The notes: generated by a model from the sequence alone, not told the origin. 64,000 nucleotides of DNA from a bacterium UBP14_UBA6098 (GCA_002428525.1 DIWU01000011.1:92679-156678); one strand, 5' to 3'. Counted from the first letter of the stretch, positions 26,964 to 36,260 are shown. Made by a program: numbers and translations.

Positions 26964-28235
26964 TTACTCGTAGCGGAGGGCATCAACAACATTGAGTTTA
27001 CTTGCTCGATATGCGGGAATTATTCCGAAGACGATCCCGACGAGGAGAGAGAAAAACAGGCCGAGGACGATCAGGGATGGTGGAACGACAATCTCGAGGG
27101 GTAGTGTTTCGCCGTCGTTATTGGGGATCATTATTGTGCCGGCGATGGAGGCCGCGGAGACGATTAACACCATTCCGATCAAGCCTCCAATTGCCGAGAG
27201 CAATATCGCTTCGATAGAGAATTGGAGGAGGATTTGTCTCGAAGAAGCACCACAGGCCTTTCGTATCCCGATCTCGTGGGTTCTTTCGTGGACCGCGACG
27301 AACATAACATTCATAATCCCGATTCCGGCGACGATGAGACTGACCGCGGCGATAAGGATCACGACCAGCGAGGCGGCTCCGGTGATTTTGCCGAAGAAGG
27401 CGTTCATCATTTCGGAGGTGACCAGAGAGAAATTGTTATCCTGTTCGGGCTTTAGACTGCGAAGCCTTCTAAGTGTAGTGACAGCCTCGTCTTGGGCTAA
27501 TACTGTAAACCCCGGCGCGGCTTCGATATTGATCTTCATTTGCCATTCGATCCATCGCCAATGTATCGAGGCGACGGAGAAGGGGATAATCGCGACCTGA
27601 TCGGGGTTTGCGCCGAGCGCGGCGCCGACCCCTTTGAGGACACCGACAATCCTGCAGGGCAACGGGCCGATATTGATCTGCTGGCCTATGGGATCGGTTC
27701 CCTCGAAGAACTCACGGGCGATCTCCGCCCCGATAACACAGACATAACGCCTGTGGAGCACATCCTCGGCGGTTAGGAACCTGCCCTCCTCGAGCTGATA
27801 GATACCACCCTGAAGAAAATCCTGATTCGTTGCAATTATATTGTATTCGTCGGTCGAGCTTTTTTTGCCGCGGCGGAATTTCATGTTCAAATTCGCCTGC
27901 GGAGCCACCGAGCGGATCGAAGGGTTCTCCCGAAGTTCATCGATATAGTCGTAACTAAGGCGCGGCCTGCGCCATAGGTCGAACAGCGCTTGCCTATTGC
28001 CGGAGGTCCAATTCATCGCCATCTCGATCTCGTTCATTCGCTCGACAGTGAAGGTGTTCGCGCCCATCTGCGTGGCCTGAGAGTCGAAGGCCTTTTCCAT
28101 GCTTTTCGCCAAGGAACTCATTCCGATAACCGCGATCACACCGACCACAACACCGAAAACAGAGAGCATACCGCGAAGCCGGTTTTGGTTGATGCCCCTA
28201 AGAGCGATTCCGAATGAACTGATGATTTCTTTCAT
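26964..28235 (-). CDS. ABC exporter permease, MacB/FtsX type (second of two)
   Basis: 423 residues: one N-terminal membrane helix (residues ~22-45, LRGMLSVFGVVVGVIAVIGMSS), a periplasmic MacB-PCD domain to ~290, then three C-terminal helices with the FtsX signature VHERTHEIGIRKACGAS. Overlaps the previous permease gene by four bases. Two different permease subunits follow one ATPase, so the membrane unit is probably a heterodimer. It belongs to a tripartite system with the adaptor and TolC protein encoded upstream. MacB-like systems export peptides, lipids or macrolides by a mechanotransmission mechanism; the substrate here is unknown. Confidence 0.9.
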   Translation of the reverse strand: MKEIISSFGIALRGINQNRLRGMLSVFGVVVGVIAVIGMSSLAKSMEKAFDSQATQMGANTFTVERMNEIEMAMNWTSGNRQALFDLWRRPRLSYDYIDELRENPSIRSVAPQANLNMKFRRGKKSSTDEYNIIATNQDFLQGGIYQLEEGRFLTAEDVLHRRYVCVIGAEIAREFFEGTDPIGQQINIGPLPCRIVGVLKGVGAALGANPDQVAIIPFSVASIHWRWIEWQMKINIEAAPGFTVLAQDEAVTTLRRLRSLKPEQDNNFSLVTSEMMNAFFGKITGAASLVVILIAAVSLIVAGIGIMNVMFVAVHERTHEIGIRKACGASSRQILLQFSIEAILLSAIGGLIGMVLIVSAASIAGTIMIPNNDGETLPLEIVVPPSLIVLGLFFSLLVGIVFGIIPAYRASKLNVVDALRYE

Positions 28236-29452
28236 CCGAACCTCAATGCCTCGACGGGGGGTTTTGTAGCGGCTTTAATCGCCGGATACAGCCCGAAGAA
28301 AACCCCCGTCGCGCTTGTGAATGCGAATCCAAGTATTGCGGAAAGCCCCGAGACGACGAAAACAAGGGGAGTAAAAAGTGCGATGATCCCTGCGAAGGCG
28401 ATTCCCATCAGCGCGCCGAATAGCCCCCCTAACCAGCAAACCAAAAGCGCTTCGATCAGGAATTGCATTAGGATATACGACCTTTTCGCGCCAATGGCCT
28501 TGCGAACCCCAATCTCGCGGGTTCTTTCCGTGACGGAGATCAACATGATATTCATAATCCCGACGCCACCGACAAGAAGTGACAAACCCGCGATGCCGAC
28601 CAAGATCGCCCACAGAATCCGCGTGGTCTTGCGGAATTGGTTCAAAAGGTAATCCTGTTTGTTTATACCGAAGTTGTCCTCTTGTCCGGGCTTGATCCCA
28701 CGGGCGGCGCGGAGCATCATGCGGCACTCGTCCTCCGTCTCCTCGATTAGATCGTCCGAGTAGGCGCTGACGAGCACCTCTAAACCCCACCATCGGCCGA
28801 ACATGCGATCCGAGGCTAATATCGGTATAAAAACCTTGTTGTCCGATGCGAGGCCTGCCATACTTGTCATGAAGTTGCCCTGTTTTTCGACGACACCCAC
28901 AACCCTGAATGGCACCTTCTCGATCTCGACATACTCGTTGATCGCCTCCTCCCCGACCTCGAAGAGATTTTTATAAACCTCGCTCCCGAGAACACAAACA
29001 TTGCGGCCCCTTTCATTCTCATAGGCAGTGAAGAATCTGCCGGATTCCAAGGGGATCTCTCGAACCAGATGATAGTCCTGATTCGTGCCGACTATTTGTA
29101 GCCCGGAGGCGTTTTTCACTCCGCGGGATAGCGATGCCCATGTTTCGCGCGTTGGGACGATATATTCAGCTAAATCGACGCGCTGAAGGGCTTCGATCTC
29201 ACGGGAACCGATTTGAGGCGCTCGCCGATAAAAGGCCTTACCCCACTGGTTTCGACTGATATAAAGAACGCGCGTGCCCATGCGGGAGAACTCGCGCTTG
29301 ACCATCTCATCGAGACCGGCCATAATCGAGACAATCGCGATAATCGTGGCGACGCCGACCGCGATGCTGAGCATAGTGAGCGAAGTTCGCAGTAGCCGCC
29401 CTCGAAGGGAGGTAAACGCCGCCCTGATGCTTTCAACGATGAGATACATCAA
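28232..29452 (-). CDS. ABC exporter permease, MacB/FtsX type (first of two)
   Basis: 406 residues with the same plan as its partner: an N-terminal helix after LRGRLLRTSLTMLSIAVGVA, a periplasmic domain (residues ~45-280), and three C-terminal helices including VTERTREIGVRKAIGAK, which contacts the ATPase. It overlaps the ATPase stop and the next permease start by four bases each (ATGA-type), giving fixed stoichiometry through coupled translation. Paralogous to 26964-28235, clearly diverged, so probably an old duplication rather than a recent one. Confidence 0.9.
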   Translation of the reverse strand: MMYLIVESIRAAFTSLRGRLLRTSLTMLSIAVGVATIIAIVSIMAGLDEMVKREFSRMGTRVLYISRNQWGKAFYRRAPQIGSREIEALQRVDLAEYIVPTRETWASLSRGVKNASGLQIVGTNQDYHLVREIPLESGRFFTAYENERGRNVCVLGSEVYKNLFEVGEEAINEYVEIEKVPFRVVGVVEKQGNFMTSMAGLASDNKVFIPILASDRMFGRWWGLEVLVSAYSDDLIEETEDECRMMLRAARGIKPGQEDNFGINKQDYLLNQFRKTTRILWAILVGIAGLSLLVGGVGIMNIMLISVTERTREIGVRKAIGAKRSYILMQFLIEALLVCWLGGLFGALMGIAFAGIIALFTPLVFVVSGLSAILGFAFTSATGVFFGLYPAIKAATKPPVEALRFG

Positions 29453-30141
29453 ACTCGTTTGTTATAAGTGTCCGAGGCAATCAATCCGTCGAGGATATGC
29501 ACTGTCCTGTTCGCGTGTTCGGCGATGAAGGACTCGTGCGTGACGAGGATTATCGTGTTCCCTTTACCTGAAAGATCGTCCAAAAGGCGCATAATATCGT
29601 CGCCTGTTTTGCTGTCGAGGTTTCCGGTCGGCTCGTCGGCGAGGACGATATCCGGTTGGGTGACGAGCGCTCTCGCGATAGCCACCCTTTGGCGCTGTCC
29701 GCCGGAAAGCTCGTTCGGTTTATGGTTCATCCTATCCGCTAAACCGACCAATTCAAGCGCGTGAATAGCTCTGTCCTTGCGCTCCTTGCGGCCGACTCCG
29801 GCATACACGAGCGGAAGCTCGACATTGCCCAAAGCGGAGGTTCTCGGGAGCAGGTTGAATGTTTGGAAAACGAAGCCCACCTTGCGGTTTCGCATAACGG
29901 CAAGCTGAGCGTCGTTGAATAGTGTGACATCGGTGCCGCTGAAAAGGTATGCCCCGGCTGAGGGCAGGTCTAACAGGCCGAGAATATTGAGCATAGTGGA
30001 TTTGCCGCTTCCCGAAGGCCCCATGATCGCGAGGTATTCCGAAGGCTCTATCGCAAGATCGACGCCCCGTAGGGCATGAACCTCGTTCTTGCCCATGACA
30101 TAGACTTTTTTAACACCTTTAAGTTCAATTAACGCGGACAT
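29449..30141 (-). CDS. ABC transporter ATP-binding protein (MacB/LolD type)
   Basis: 230 residues. Walker A GPSGSGKST (41-49), Q-loop Q93, signature LSGGQ (145-149), Walker B IVLADE (165-170) and the switch His in VTHE are all present. This is the stand-alone ATPase of the MacB/LolD family that drives the two FtsX-type permeases encoded after it. It overlaps the adaptor gene by 17 bases. All catalytic residues look intact, so the pump should be functional. Confidence 0.94.
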   Translation of the reverse strand: MSALIELKGVKKVYVMGKNEVHALRGVDLAIEPSEYLAIMGPSGSGKSTMLNILGLLDLPSAGAYLFSGTDVTLFNDAQLAVMRNRKVGFVFQTFNLLPRTSALGNVELPLVYAGVGRKERKDRAIHALELVGLADRMNHKPNELSGGQRQRVAIARALVTQPDIVLADEPTGNLDSKTGDDIMRLLDDLSGKGNTIILVTHESFIAEHANRTVHILDGLIASDTYNKRV

Positions 30142-31387
30142 CGAAGCCGCCCTTTCCTCTTTCCGGGTCCGATTCTTTAACCTTATCGCCGTCTTTGAGT
30201 TCCCTCAGGGCTTTGTATCTGCCGATCACAACCTTCTCGCCGCCGGCAAGGCCGTCCTTAATCTCGATATACCTATCGTCGGCGATTCCGGTCTCGACGA
30301 TCTTCTGGCGCGCGATGCCATCCTCGATAATGAACACGGCCTCTTTCGGTTTCGCGAAAGCTCCGCTCTTCTCTGTGGCCTGAGCCTCTTCGGTCTTCTC
30401 GCCTAGGGCCGGACGCGCCAAGACAACCGCTTGAATCGGCACCGCGACAACCGAATCGGCCTTTGAAACCTCGATTTCGGCGGAACAGCTCATCCCCGGG
30501 CGAATCCGTTCGAAGGGCTCAACAACAGCGATCTTCACCTCGAAATTCGCCACTGTTTCCTGTCCGCCGACATTTTGAAGAGTCGCCTGATTGGCGATCT
30601 TGACGACCGTGCCGACGAGGAAGGTATCGGGGAAGGCGTCAACCTCGATCTTGGCCTCTTGGCCGATCTGAAGATCGACAACATCGGCCTCATCAACACT
30701 GACAACAGCCTCCATCACCTCGAGCTGAGCGAGGGTCATAATCGTGCTTCCGGGGACATTCGTCGTGCCGGTGATGACATTCTCGCCGGCCTCGGCGTAT
30801 AATTTGACAATGATCCCCGCCACCGGCGCGAGCATAATTGTCTGGTCGAGGTTGTCCTGCGCCTCGTCGAGCATAGCCTGCGCGCGCTCGACACCGTCGC
30901 GGGTGGAGGCCAATTCCGCTTCGAGCAGATCGACCTGCACCTTCGATTTTTCGAGTGCATCCTCGGAGAGAAGGCCCTTCTCGAACATCGACTGCGCCTT
31001 TCGATATGCGTCTTTCGCTTGATTCAGATTGAGCTGAACCCTATCGACCTGCGCCATTGCGCTTCGCAGGGAGGCCCTTGCCGAATTGAGCGAGGCGACA
31101 TAACGGGTGCGCTCGAGGCGAACCAACGAGTCGCCCTTGGCGACCGTATCCCCTTCGGTGATATAGATTTTCTCGATCTGTCCGATCACCTTGGTCGAGA
31201 TATTGATCTCGACTTCGGGGTTAATCCGCCCGAAGGCTGTGACTATTTGAGAAATATCCCTTCGAATAACCATCTCGCTTTGGATCTCGACAGCGCCGGT
31301 CGATCGTTTCTTCAGGAAAAACCCGAGTGAAACCGCAATCCCGACGATGAGAACCACGATGATAATGATAACTACGGCTTTTTTCAT
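30125..31387 (-). CDS. Periplasmic adaptor (membrane fusion) subunit, HlyD/MacA family
   Basis: 420 residues. One N-terminal membrane anchor (residues ~4-28), a split lipoyl domain (halves around ITEGDTVAKGDSLVRLE and TIMLAPVAGIIVKLYAEAG), a coiled-coil hairpin between them (~100-195, rich in Ala, Gln, Glu), then beta-barrel and membrane-proximal domains. It bridges the inner-membrane ABC permeases and the TolC channel. A Lys/Glu-rich insert and tail (about 330-345 and 405-420) are variable features. Located second in the operon after tolC. Confidence 0.91.
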   Translation of the reverse strand: MKKAVVIIIIVVLIVGIAVSLGFFLKKRSTGAVEIQSEMVIRRDISQIVTAFGRINPEVEINISTKVIGQIEKIYITEGDTVAKGDSLVRLERTRYVASLNSARASLRSAMAQVDRVQLNLNQAKDAYRKAQSMFEKGLLSEDALEKSKVQVDLLEAELASTRDGVERAQAMLDEAQDNLDQTIMLAPVAGIIVKLYAEAGENVITGTTNVPGSTIMTLAQLEVMEAVVSVDEADVVDLQIGQEAKIEVDAFPDTFLVGTVVKIANQATLQNVGGQETVANFEVKIAVVEPFERIRPGMSCSAEIEVSKADSVVAVPIQAVVLARPALGEKTEEAQATEKSGAFAKPKEAVFIIEDGIARQKIVETGIADDRYIEIKDGLAGGEKVVIGRYKALRELKDGDKVKESDPERGKGGFDVRVN

Positions 31388-31405
31388 AGCCCAACCTCGA
31401 CTTGA

Positions 31406-32704
31406 TTAATCTATTTTACCCGACAATCGGAGTAATTCCGAGATAGCCATATTATAATCGAATTGCGCGCTGATCGCCTCGGTTTCGGCCTGCTGAAGCG
31501 AAAGCTCGGCCTGCAGAAGCTCGAGCAAAGTGCAGTCTCCGAGACCGTATTTCTCGACAAAGAGCTCTTCGTTTAGCCTCGCGTCCTCGAGGCGAGCATC
31601 GGAAAGCTGGATTCTCGCGTCGGCCTCTTGCAGATTTCGATATGCGTCTCGAACCGAGGCCTCGATCGACTGCTTCACTAAAAGGAGGCTATTTTCGGCA
31701 TCTCTAAGCATGCTATTCGCCGACTGAATCGAGGCTATTCGCGAAACACCCGAGAAGAGATTCCAGTTCGCGGAAAGCCCGACGCTCCATTTAGCCTCGT
31801 CGTCGAACTGGACAAAAGACTCGGGCATCTCCGAGTTGCTCCAGCTATAGGAATAGGAAGCGTTGATTCCGGGGAGGTAGTTCGCCCAGCTCGAAAGCTT
31901 AGAGAGCCGCGCCTTTTGGAGGGACATCTCCGCTTGCATGACCTGCGGGTGGTTCTCCAGAGCGAGTTTAATATACTCCTCCATGGGTCCCGGGGCGGCG
32001 ACAACGATTCCGGGATCTACCAGCCCGATGGGGGTGTCGAGTGGCATCGCGAGCAAGCCCGCCAATGATTCGACCGCCTTTTGAAGGGTGTTTTGTGCCT
32101 GCAGAAGAGTCAATTGATTTTGGGCTTTGCTAACTTTAATCTGAGTGAGTTCCGTCGGGTCGGCGAGGCCGAGTTTGTCGCGTTCGCTGACAAGAGTGAA
32201 CTGGTCCTCAATCCTTTCGAGTGCGGCCGAGGCGTTTTTCGCGGTGTGCTCCGCGCTGATAACAGTGAAAAATGCATTCTTCACTGAATAGACTAAATTT
32301 GCCTCATTCTCGGTGAGGCTTTGACTCGTGATATCCCGCGAGAGGCGCGCCGACTTCGTCGAGAGCAGGTTTTTTCCCCCCTCGAAGATAGTCTGGCTCG
32401 CGGAAATCCCTGCGTTGTAGTGATCGCGGCTCACAATCAACCCGCTCTCCGAATAGGAAAAGCTCTCCTGCTCGTTTCTACCCCACGAAAAGCGCGCCGA
32501 GGAACTCGGCATGAAGCTCGAAAGGTTGCTTAGATACGATGACTGGGCGCGGTTCAATTCCTCGCGCTTCATCATAATCGAGTAATTAGCCTCGAGGGCA
32601 CGCTCGATACAACTATCCAATGTCAACCGCCCGGATTCGAGACCGGCCTGCGCCATGCAAGCTCCCGCGAAGAGAATCGAGAGAATGGCTATAACCCTCT
32701 TCAT
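31406..32704 (-). CDS. TolC-family outer-membrane efflux protein
   Basis: 432 residues with a signal peptide ending near residue 20 (ACMAQAG). Two homologous outer-membrane-efflux repeats follow (residues ~25-215 and ~235-425), with long amphipathic helices and alternating strands, e.g. NLVYSVKNAFFTVISAEHT and SIEASVRDAYRNLQEADARI. It forms the trimeric outer-membrane duct for the adaptor and ABC permeases encoded after it. First gene of the export operon, with a promoter and palindromic operator directly upstream. Confidence 0.92.
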   Translation of the reverse strand: MKRVIAILSILFAGACMAQAGLESGRLTLDSCIERALEANYSIMMKREELNRAQSSYLSNLSSFMPSSSARFSWGRNEQESFSYSESGLIVSRDHYNAGISASQTIFEGGKNLLSTKSARLSRDITSQSLTENEANLVYSVKNAFFTVISAEHTAKNASAALERIEDQFTLVSERDKLGLADPTELTQIKVSKAQNQLTLLQAQNTLQKAVESLAGLLAMPLDTPIGLVDPGIVVAAPGPMEEYIKLALENHPQVMQAEMSLQKARLSKLSSWANYLPGINASYSYSWSNSEMPESFVQFDDEAKWSVGLSANWNLFSGVSRIASIQSANSMLRDAENSLLLVKQSIEASVRDAYRNLQEADARIQLSDARLEDARLNEELFVEKYGLGDCTLLELLQAELSLQQAETEAISAQFDYNMAISELLRLSGKID

Positions 32705-32724
32705 AAAAAACTCCTTTTACAATT

Positions 32725-32742
32725 TGTGACCAATGGGTCACA
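32725..32742. promoter_or_regulatory. Palindromic operator at the efflux operon promoter
   Basis: TGTGACCAATGGGTCACA is a perfect inverted repeat with 7-bp arms and 4-base centre. It lies between the -10 box and the tolC start, over the expected transcription start, a typical repressor position. TetR-type regulators of efflux operons use such sites; no regulator gene is adjacent. Confidence 0.6.
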
Positions 32743-32748
32743 TTTCAA

Positions 32749-32776
32749 AATTTACGCTGAATTTTTCCTATGTCAA
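32749..32776 (-). promoter_or_regulatory. Promoter of the tolC/ABC export operon
   Basis: Minus-strand TTGACA (32771-32776), 16-base spacer, TAAATT (32749-32754). The ATG at 32704 is preceded by AAAAGGAG. Confidence 0.65.
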
Positions 32777-32828
32777 TGTATTTCTTTTTTATTATACACT
32801 CGAGAACACCGCATATTCAATGCCATAT

Positions 32829-32852
32829 AAAAAGCCTCCGAAGAGGCTTTTT
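32829..32852 (-). terminator. Intrinsic terminator after tonB
   Basis: Perfect 10-bp inverted repeat AAAAAGCCTC / GAGGCTTTTT with a 4-base loop, 20 bases after the tonB stop. Both strands end in a T-run. Confidence 0.85.
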
Positions 32853-32872
32853 ATTAGGAGAAAAAAGGCGGC

Positions 32873-33496
32873 CTATTTAAGTTCAAATCGCAACGGGATT
32901 TGGTAGCGAACCCTAACGGGTTTGTCTCTTTGTTTCGCCGGAGTGAATTCCCATTTGCGCGCCGCGGCGAGAGCGGCCTCCTCGAAGAAGCCCTCAGGTT
33001 TAGCTTGAATAACTTCGGCATGTTCGACCTTGCCGTTAAGTCCAATAACGACCTGCACAAGGACAACACCCTCGACCTGCGCCTTTTCGGCCAGCTGAGG
33101 GTAGTCCGGGCGAACCTCCTTAACCGGCTTGGGTGGCGATTCGAGCGCGAAGAAATCGACGACATCCTCCTCCACCGGCGGCGGTGGGATGAAGGTGTCG
33201 AGGTTGAGGTCGGTTGTTCCGATCGTCACTGTGTCCGGAATGTCTTCATCCTCGCTTGCGATAACCTCGGCGATAGTAGCCTTGGGCGGCTCTTCCTTCT
33301 GTATCTGCTGTCTCGTTTGGTCGATCTCTTCGATTTGAATAACCTGCTGGTATTCGGGGCCCCTTATGACCTCCGTGTTGACCGAGATGAAGGTCAACGA
33401 GACGAGAAGCATTGCTAAAAGAGAAATTATCACGCCCTTCCGAAGGTTTAGACCCCAGAACGAGGGCAGATCGGCTTTTGGATCCCTGTATTTCAT
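32873..33496 (-). CDS. tonB: Energy transducer TonB
   Basis: 207 residues. One N-terminal membrane helix (about 20-38), an acidic/Pro-rich periplasmic spacer with PPPPVEED, and a C-terminal TonB domain (about 125-207: VRPDYPQLAEKAQVEGVVLV, FEEAALAAARKWEFTPAKQ). It transmits the ExbB/ExbD proton-motive energy to outer-membrane receptors, none of which is encoded here. Last gene of the exbB-exbD-exbD-tonB unit, four bases after the second exbD. Confidence 0.9.
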   Translation of the reverse strand: MKYRDPKADLPSFWGLNLRKGVIISLLAMLLVSLTFISVNTEVIRGPEYQQVIQIEEIDQTRQQIQKEEPPKATIAEVIASEDEDIPDTVTIGTTDLNLDTFIPPPPVEEDVVDFFALESPPKPVKEVRPDYPQLAEKAQVEGVVLVQVVIGLNGKVEHAEVIQAKPEGFFEEAALAAARKWEFTPAKQRDKPVRVRYQIPLRFELK

Positions 33497-33499
33497 GAT

Positions 33500-33952
33500 C
33501 TAACCTTCCGAAAGGGTTGCGAAGTTGATTCTCAGGGCGTTCGCTTCCTTCAGCTCCTCCATAAGCATGGCTACATTACCGTATTTCGATCTTTCATCGG
33601 CGCGGATAGAAACGATCAAGGCGGGATTCTCTATCATTTTGTCGCTCATCACCGGACGAACCTCGCTCATCGAGATGATCATATCATCGATATTGAGTCT
33701 ATTCTCTCGGTCTATCCAGATGTAAGTAATATCTCTTTTGGCCTCGATCTTTTGCGTCGATTTCGCAGTGGGAAGCTGAACCCTAAGCCCTTGGTATTCT
33801 TTGAAAACCGTGACGGTCATGAAGAATATCAATAAGAGGAATACAATATCCGCTATAGAAGCGCTCGGAATCTCGCTCGAAAGTTTCGATTTTTGTTTAA
33901 ATCCAACTGCCAATTTGGCCTCCGACATAGGGGGAATCACTGCGATTCCCAT
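33500..33952 (-). CDS. exbD: Biopolymer transporter ExbD (second copy)
   Basis: 150 residues. A single membrane helix near residues 30-48 (ASIADIVFLLLIFFMTVTVF) contains the conserved Asp used in proton transfer, followed by a periplasmic domain. Differs from the first ExbD at most positions, so the complex probably uses two ExbD types, as in Bacteroidota-like organisms. It lies 30 bases after the first exbD and just before tonB. Confidence 0.9.
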   Translation of the reverse strand: MGIAVIPPMSEAKLAVGFKQKSKLSSEIPSASIADIVFLLLIFFMTVTVFKEYQGLRVQLPTAKSTQKIEAKRDITYIWIDRENRLNIDDMIISMSEVRPVMSDKMIENPALIVSIRADERSKYGNVAMLMEELKEANALRINFATLSEG

Positions 33953-33982
33953 GGTTTTACTGAACCGAGAACACCCTATAGA

Positions 33983-34405
33983 TTAGAAATGCGGCGCCGC
34001 TATCGAAATTTTAGTGGCTCCTGCGAGCTTGATCTCGTCTAAAACATCGATCATGGCTTTGTAATCCGCGTCGGGATGCGCGAGAAGGCTGACAATGATC
34101 TCCTCCTCCTCGCCCTTCTCCTTCTTATAGTCTTCGCGCATCTTCTGAATCTTCTCTTTGACATTCTGAAGTTCGGTTTCCTCGCCGGCTACAAGAATAG
34201 CGCCCATCTGGTTGACGAAGACATTCAGGACGTTCTTCTTAAAGACCTCTATCTGTTCGCCCGGAGGGGGTAAAGTGAGACCAACGCCTTTGGACGGGTT
34301 CATACTCGTCGTCACGAGGAAGAATATGAGAAGCAGAAAGACTATGTCCGCTAAACTCGCGGTCGGTATTTCGGTTTTTTGTTTCGGGTGCTTTTTCAGC
34401 TTCAT
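33983..34405 (-). CDS. exbD: Biopolymer transporter ExbD (first copy)
   Basis: 140 residues. The helix ASLADIVFLLLIFFLVTTSM carries the conserved Asp near residue 20; a periplasmic domain with a Glu/Lys-rich stretch (residues ~75-100) follows. Part of the proton-driven ExbB-ExbD-TonB motor. Starts 11 bases after the ExbB/TolQ gene. Confidence 0.9.
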   Translation of the reverse strand: MKLKKHPKQKTEIPTASLADIVFLLLIFFLVTTSMNPSKGVGLTLPPPGEQIEVFKKNVLNVFVNQMGAILVAGEETELQNVKEKIQKMREDYKKEKGEEEEIIVSLLAHPDADYKAMIDVLDEIKLAGATKISIAAPHF

Positions 34406-34416
34406 CGATTGAACCT

Positions 34417-35034
34417 TTATTTGGAAATTAGGTTGTTATCGATTAGGAACTCGACCAGCTTGTTGGAATAATCCTCCATATCGACGACCATCCGGTCAAC
34501 CTTGTTCACAAAGTAATTGAAGAAGATCTGCATCGGGATGGCGATCGCGAGACCGGCGAAGGTCGTCAGAAGGGCTGTCGAGATACCGCCGGCGACCTCG
34601 CTTGGGACGATATCGTTCGATTTGGCGATTGTGTCGAAGGCGATGATCATACCCTGAACGGTGCCCAAGAATCCGATCATCGGCGCAATGCTGATAATTG
34701 TCGAAAGCCAGATCATGCCTCTTTCGAGATAACCGAGCTGGACCGCGGCTTCGTTCTCTATCGCGCGCTCGACATAGCTAAGGCCTTTTTCGGCCCTTTC
34801 AAGGCCCGCGTGAAACAGAGCTGAGAGCGGGCCGCGGGTTTTTTCACAAACATCGATGCCCTTCTTGATGCCGCCGCTCTCGAGGGTTTTAATTATACTG
34901 TTGAAGAATCTTTCGCTATTAATGTTGGCACGCATAAGTAGCCAGAATTTGACGATCGTAAATGCGAGTCCGATGATAAAGAGGCCCAGAAGTGGATACA
35001 TAAGAAATCCACCTGCATTAAAATAATGAACCAT
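34417..35034 (-). CDS. exbB: ExbB/TolQ/MotA family proton channel
   Basis: 205 residues with three membrane helices: residues ~8-30, ~105-128 and ~150-172. The family motif ERGMIWLSTIISIAPMIGFLGTVQGMI marks the second, and VAGGISTALLTTFAGLAIAIP the third. It forms the pentameric stator around ExbD. TolQ is a possible alternative, but two exbD genes and tonB follow and no tolA/tolB/pal are near, so ExbB fits better. AAGGAG lies before the ATG. Confidence 0.91.
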   Translation of the reverse strand: MVHYFNAGGFLMYPLLGLFIIGLAFTIVKFWLLMRANINSERFFNSIIKTLESGGIKKGIDVCEKTRGPLSALFHAGLERAEKGLSYVERAIENEAAVQLGYLERGMIWLSTIISIAPMIGFLGTVQGMIIAFDTIAKSNDIVPSEVAGGISTALLTTFAGLAIAIPMQIFFNYFVNKVDRMVVDMEDYSNKLVEFLIDNNLISK

Positions 35035-35095
35035 CGGCTATGCTCCTTTCTGAATACGAATCAGATTGTTTGAACTTTTCTTTGTATGAATTTTG

Positions 35096-35124
35096 ATTAT
35101 AAGCAGGCTAACCCTTCAAGTCAA
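35096..35124 (-). promoter_or_regulatory. Promoter of the exbB-exbD-exbD-tonB operon
   Basis: Minus-strand TTGACT (35119-35124), 17-base spacer, perfect TATAAT (35096-35101), 61 bases before the exbB ATG. Confidence 0.7.
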
Positions 35125-35183
35125 ATAAAAATTTCACCTTGTTTCATTGAATGAGACTCGGGCGAGAGAAAACTTTTGAGGGG

Positions 35184-36260
35184 TTAATCTTCGAAATGGA
35201 GTTCGTAGGTTTTCTCGCGTATGAAAACCTCGACCAAAGATGAATCGAATTGGCGTCCCGCCTCTTGATGAAGGACATCGATTGCGCGGTTTGTGGGTAG
35301 CGCTAATCTATATGCCCTGTCCGAGGTCATCGCGTCGTAGGAATCGACGATAGCGAGTATTCGCGCGCTCACCGGTATCTTGTCCCCTTGCAGGCCGTCG
35401 GGATAGCCTTTGCCATCCCAGCGCTCATGGTGCCATCTTATTAACGGGACTATTTGTGTGAAATAGCTGACCTTACTAACAATGCGCTCGCCGACAAGCG
35501 GGTGCGTCTCGACGATTTTGCGCTCGTCGGGTGTTAGCGAGGAGGGCTTGTTCAGGATACGCGGGTCGATCGCGATCTTGCCGACATCGTGCAGAAGGCC
35601 GCCGAAATCGAGCATATCAAGCTCCCTCGAGGAATAACCGAGCGCTTCGGCCATATGGTGAGCCATGTGACGCACTCGGTTCCCGTGGCCGCGGATATAG
35701 GGGTCGTTTTCCTCGATGGCGCCGGAGAGGATTCGCACCGTATCCATATGCACAACACGAAGTTGTGAGAGCGCTTCGGAAAGCTCCCTCGTTCGGGCGT
35801 TAACCTCTTCTTCGAGTTCGAGCTGGTATTTGCGGTTCTCGATCTCGAGCCTTCGATTGTATTTTATCAAACGGCCGTAACCGAGGGCCTTTTCGACACT
35901 GGTCATCAGATCGTCCCGGCGAACCGGTTTGACGAGATAATCGAAGGCTCCGGCCTTCATCACCGTGATAGCGGTCTCGATATCGACAACACCGGTTAAC
36001 ATAATCACCGGCATATCGGGGACATTCTCGACCGCGAACTTGAGGACTTGGTGGCCATCGACACCGGGCATACGAATATCGCTTATCAGAAGGTCGTATT
36101 GGGCATCGGAACTGAGCTTGGCGATGACCTCGTCCCCACTCTCGGCAAGGATTACATCATAACCCTCGCGCTCGAGCTGGAGGCCGATGACCCTCCTGAC
36201 TCTGTCCTCGTCGTCGAGGACAATAATCCTATTCCTTCTTCCTGAGGCCTCGAGCATCAT
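35184..36260 (-). CDS. Response regulator with HD-GYP cyclic-di-GMP phosphodiesterase output
   Basis: 358 residues. Receiver domain 11-125 with acidic pair D16-D17, phospho-acceptor D61 (ISDIRMPGVDG) and K111 (LVKPV). A coiled-coil linker covers ~130-165. The HD-GYP domain (about 170-350) has the catalytic HD at 224-225 (LLHDVGK), HH at 277-278 and the GYP triplet at 285-287. It should hydrolyse cyclic di-GMP when phosphorylated. Its start overlaps the histidine kinase stop by four bases, so the kinase is its likely partner. No GGDEF protein is in the window. Intact active site. Confidence 0.93.
   Translation of the reverse strand: MMLEASGRRNRIIVLDDEDRVRRVIGLQLEREGYDVILAESGDEVIAKLSSDAQYDLLISDIRMPGVDGHQVLKFAVENVPDMPVIMLTGVVDIETAITVMKAGAFDYLVKPVRRDDLMTSVEKALGYGRLIKYNRRLEIENRKYQLELEEEVNARTRELSEALSQLRVVHMDTVRILSGAIEENDPYIRGHGNRVRHMAHHMAEALGYSSRELDMLDFGGLLHDVGKIAIDPRILNKPSSLTPDERKIVETHPLVGERIVSKVSYFTQIVPLIRWHHERWDGKGYPDGLQGDKIPVSARILAIVDSYDAMTSDRAYRLALPTNRAIDVLHQEAGRQFDSSLVEVFIREKTYELHFED

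Noticed and set aside
32725..32742. CRP/FNR binding site
   Set aside because: The half-sites TGTGA and TCACA are eight bases apart rather than six, and the position downstream of the -10 box suits a repressor better.
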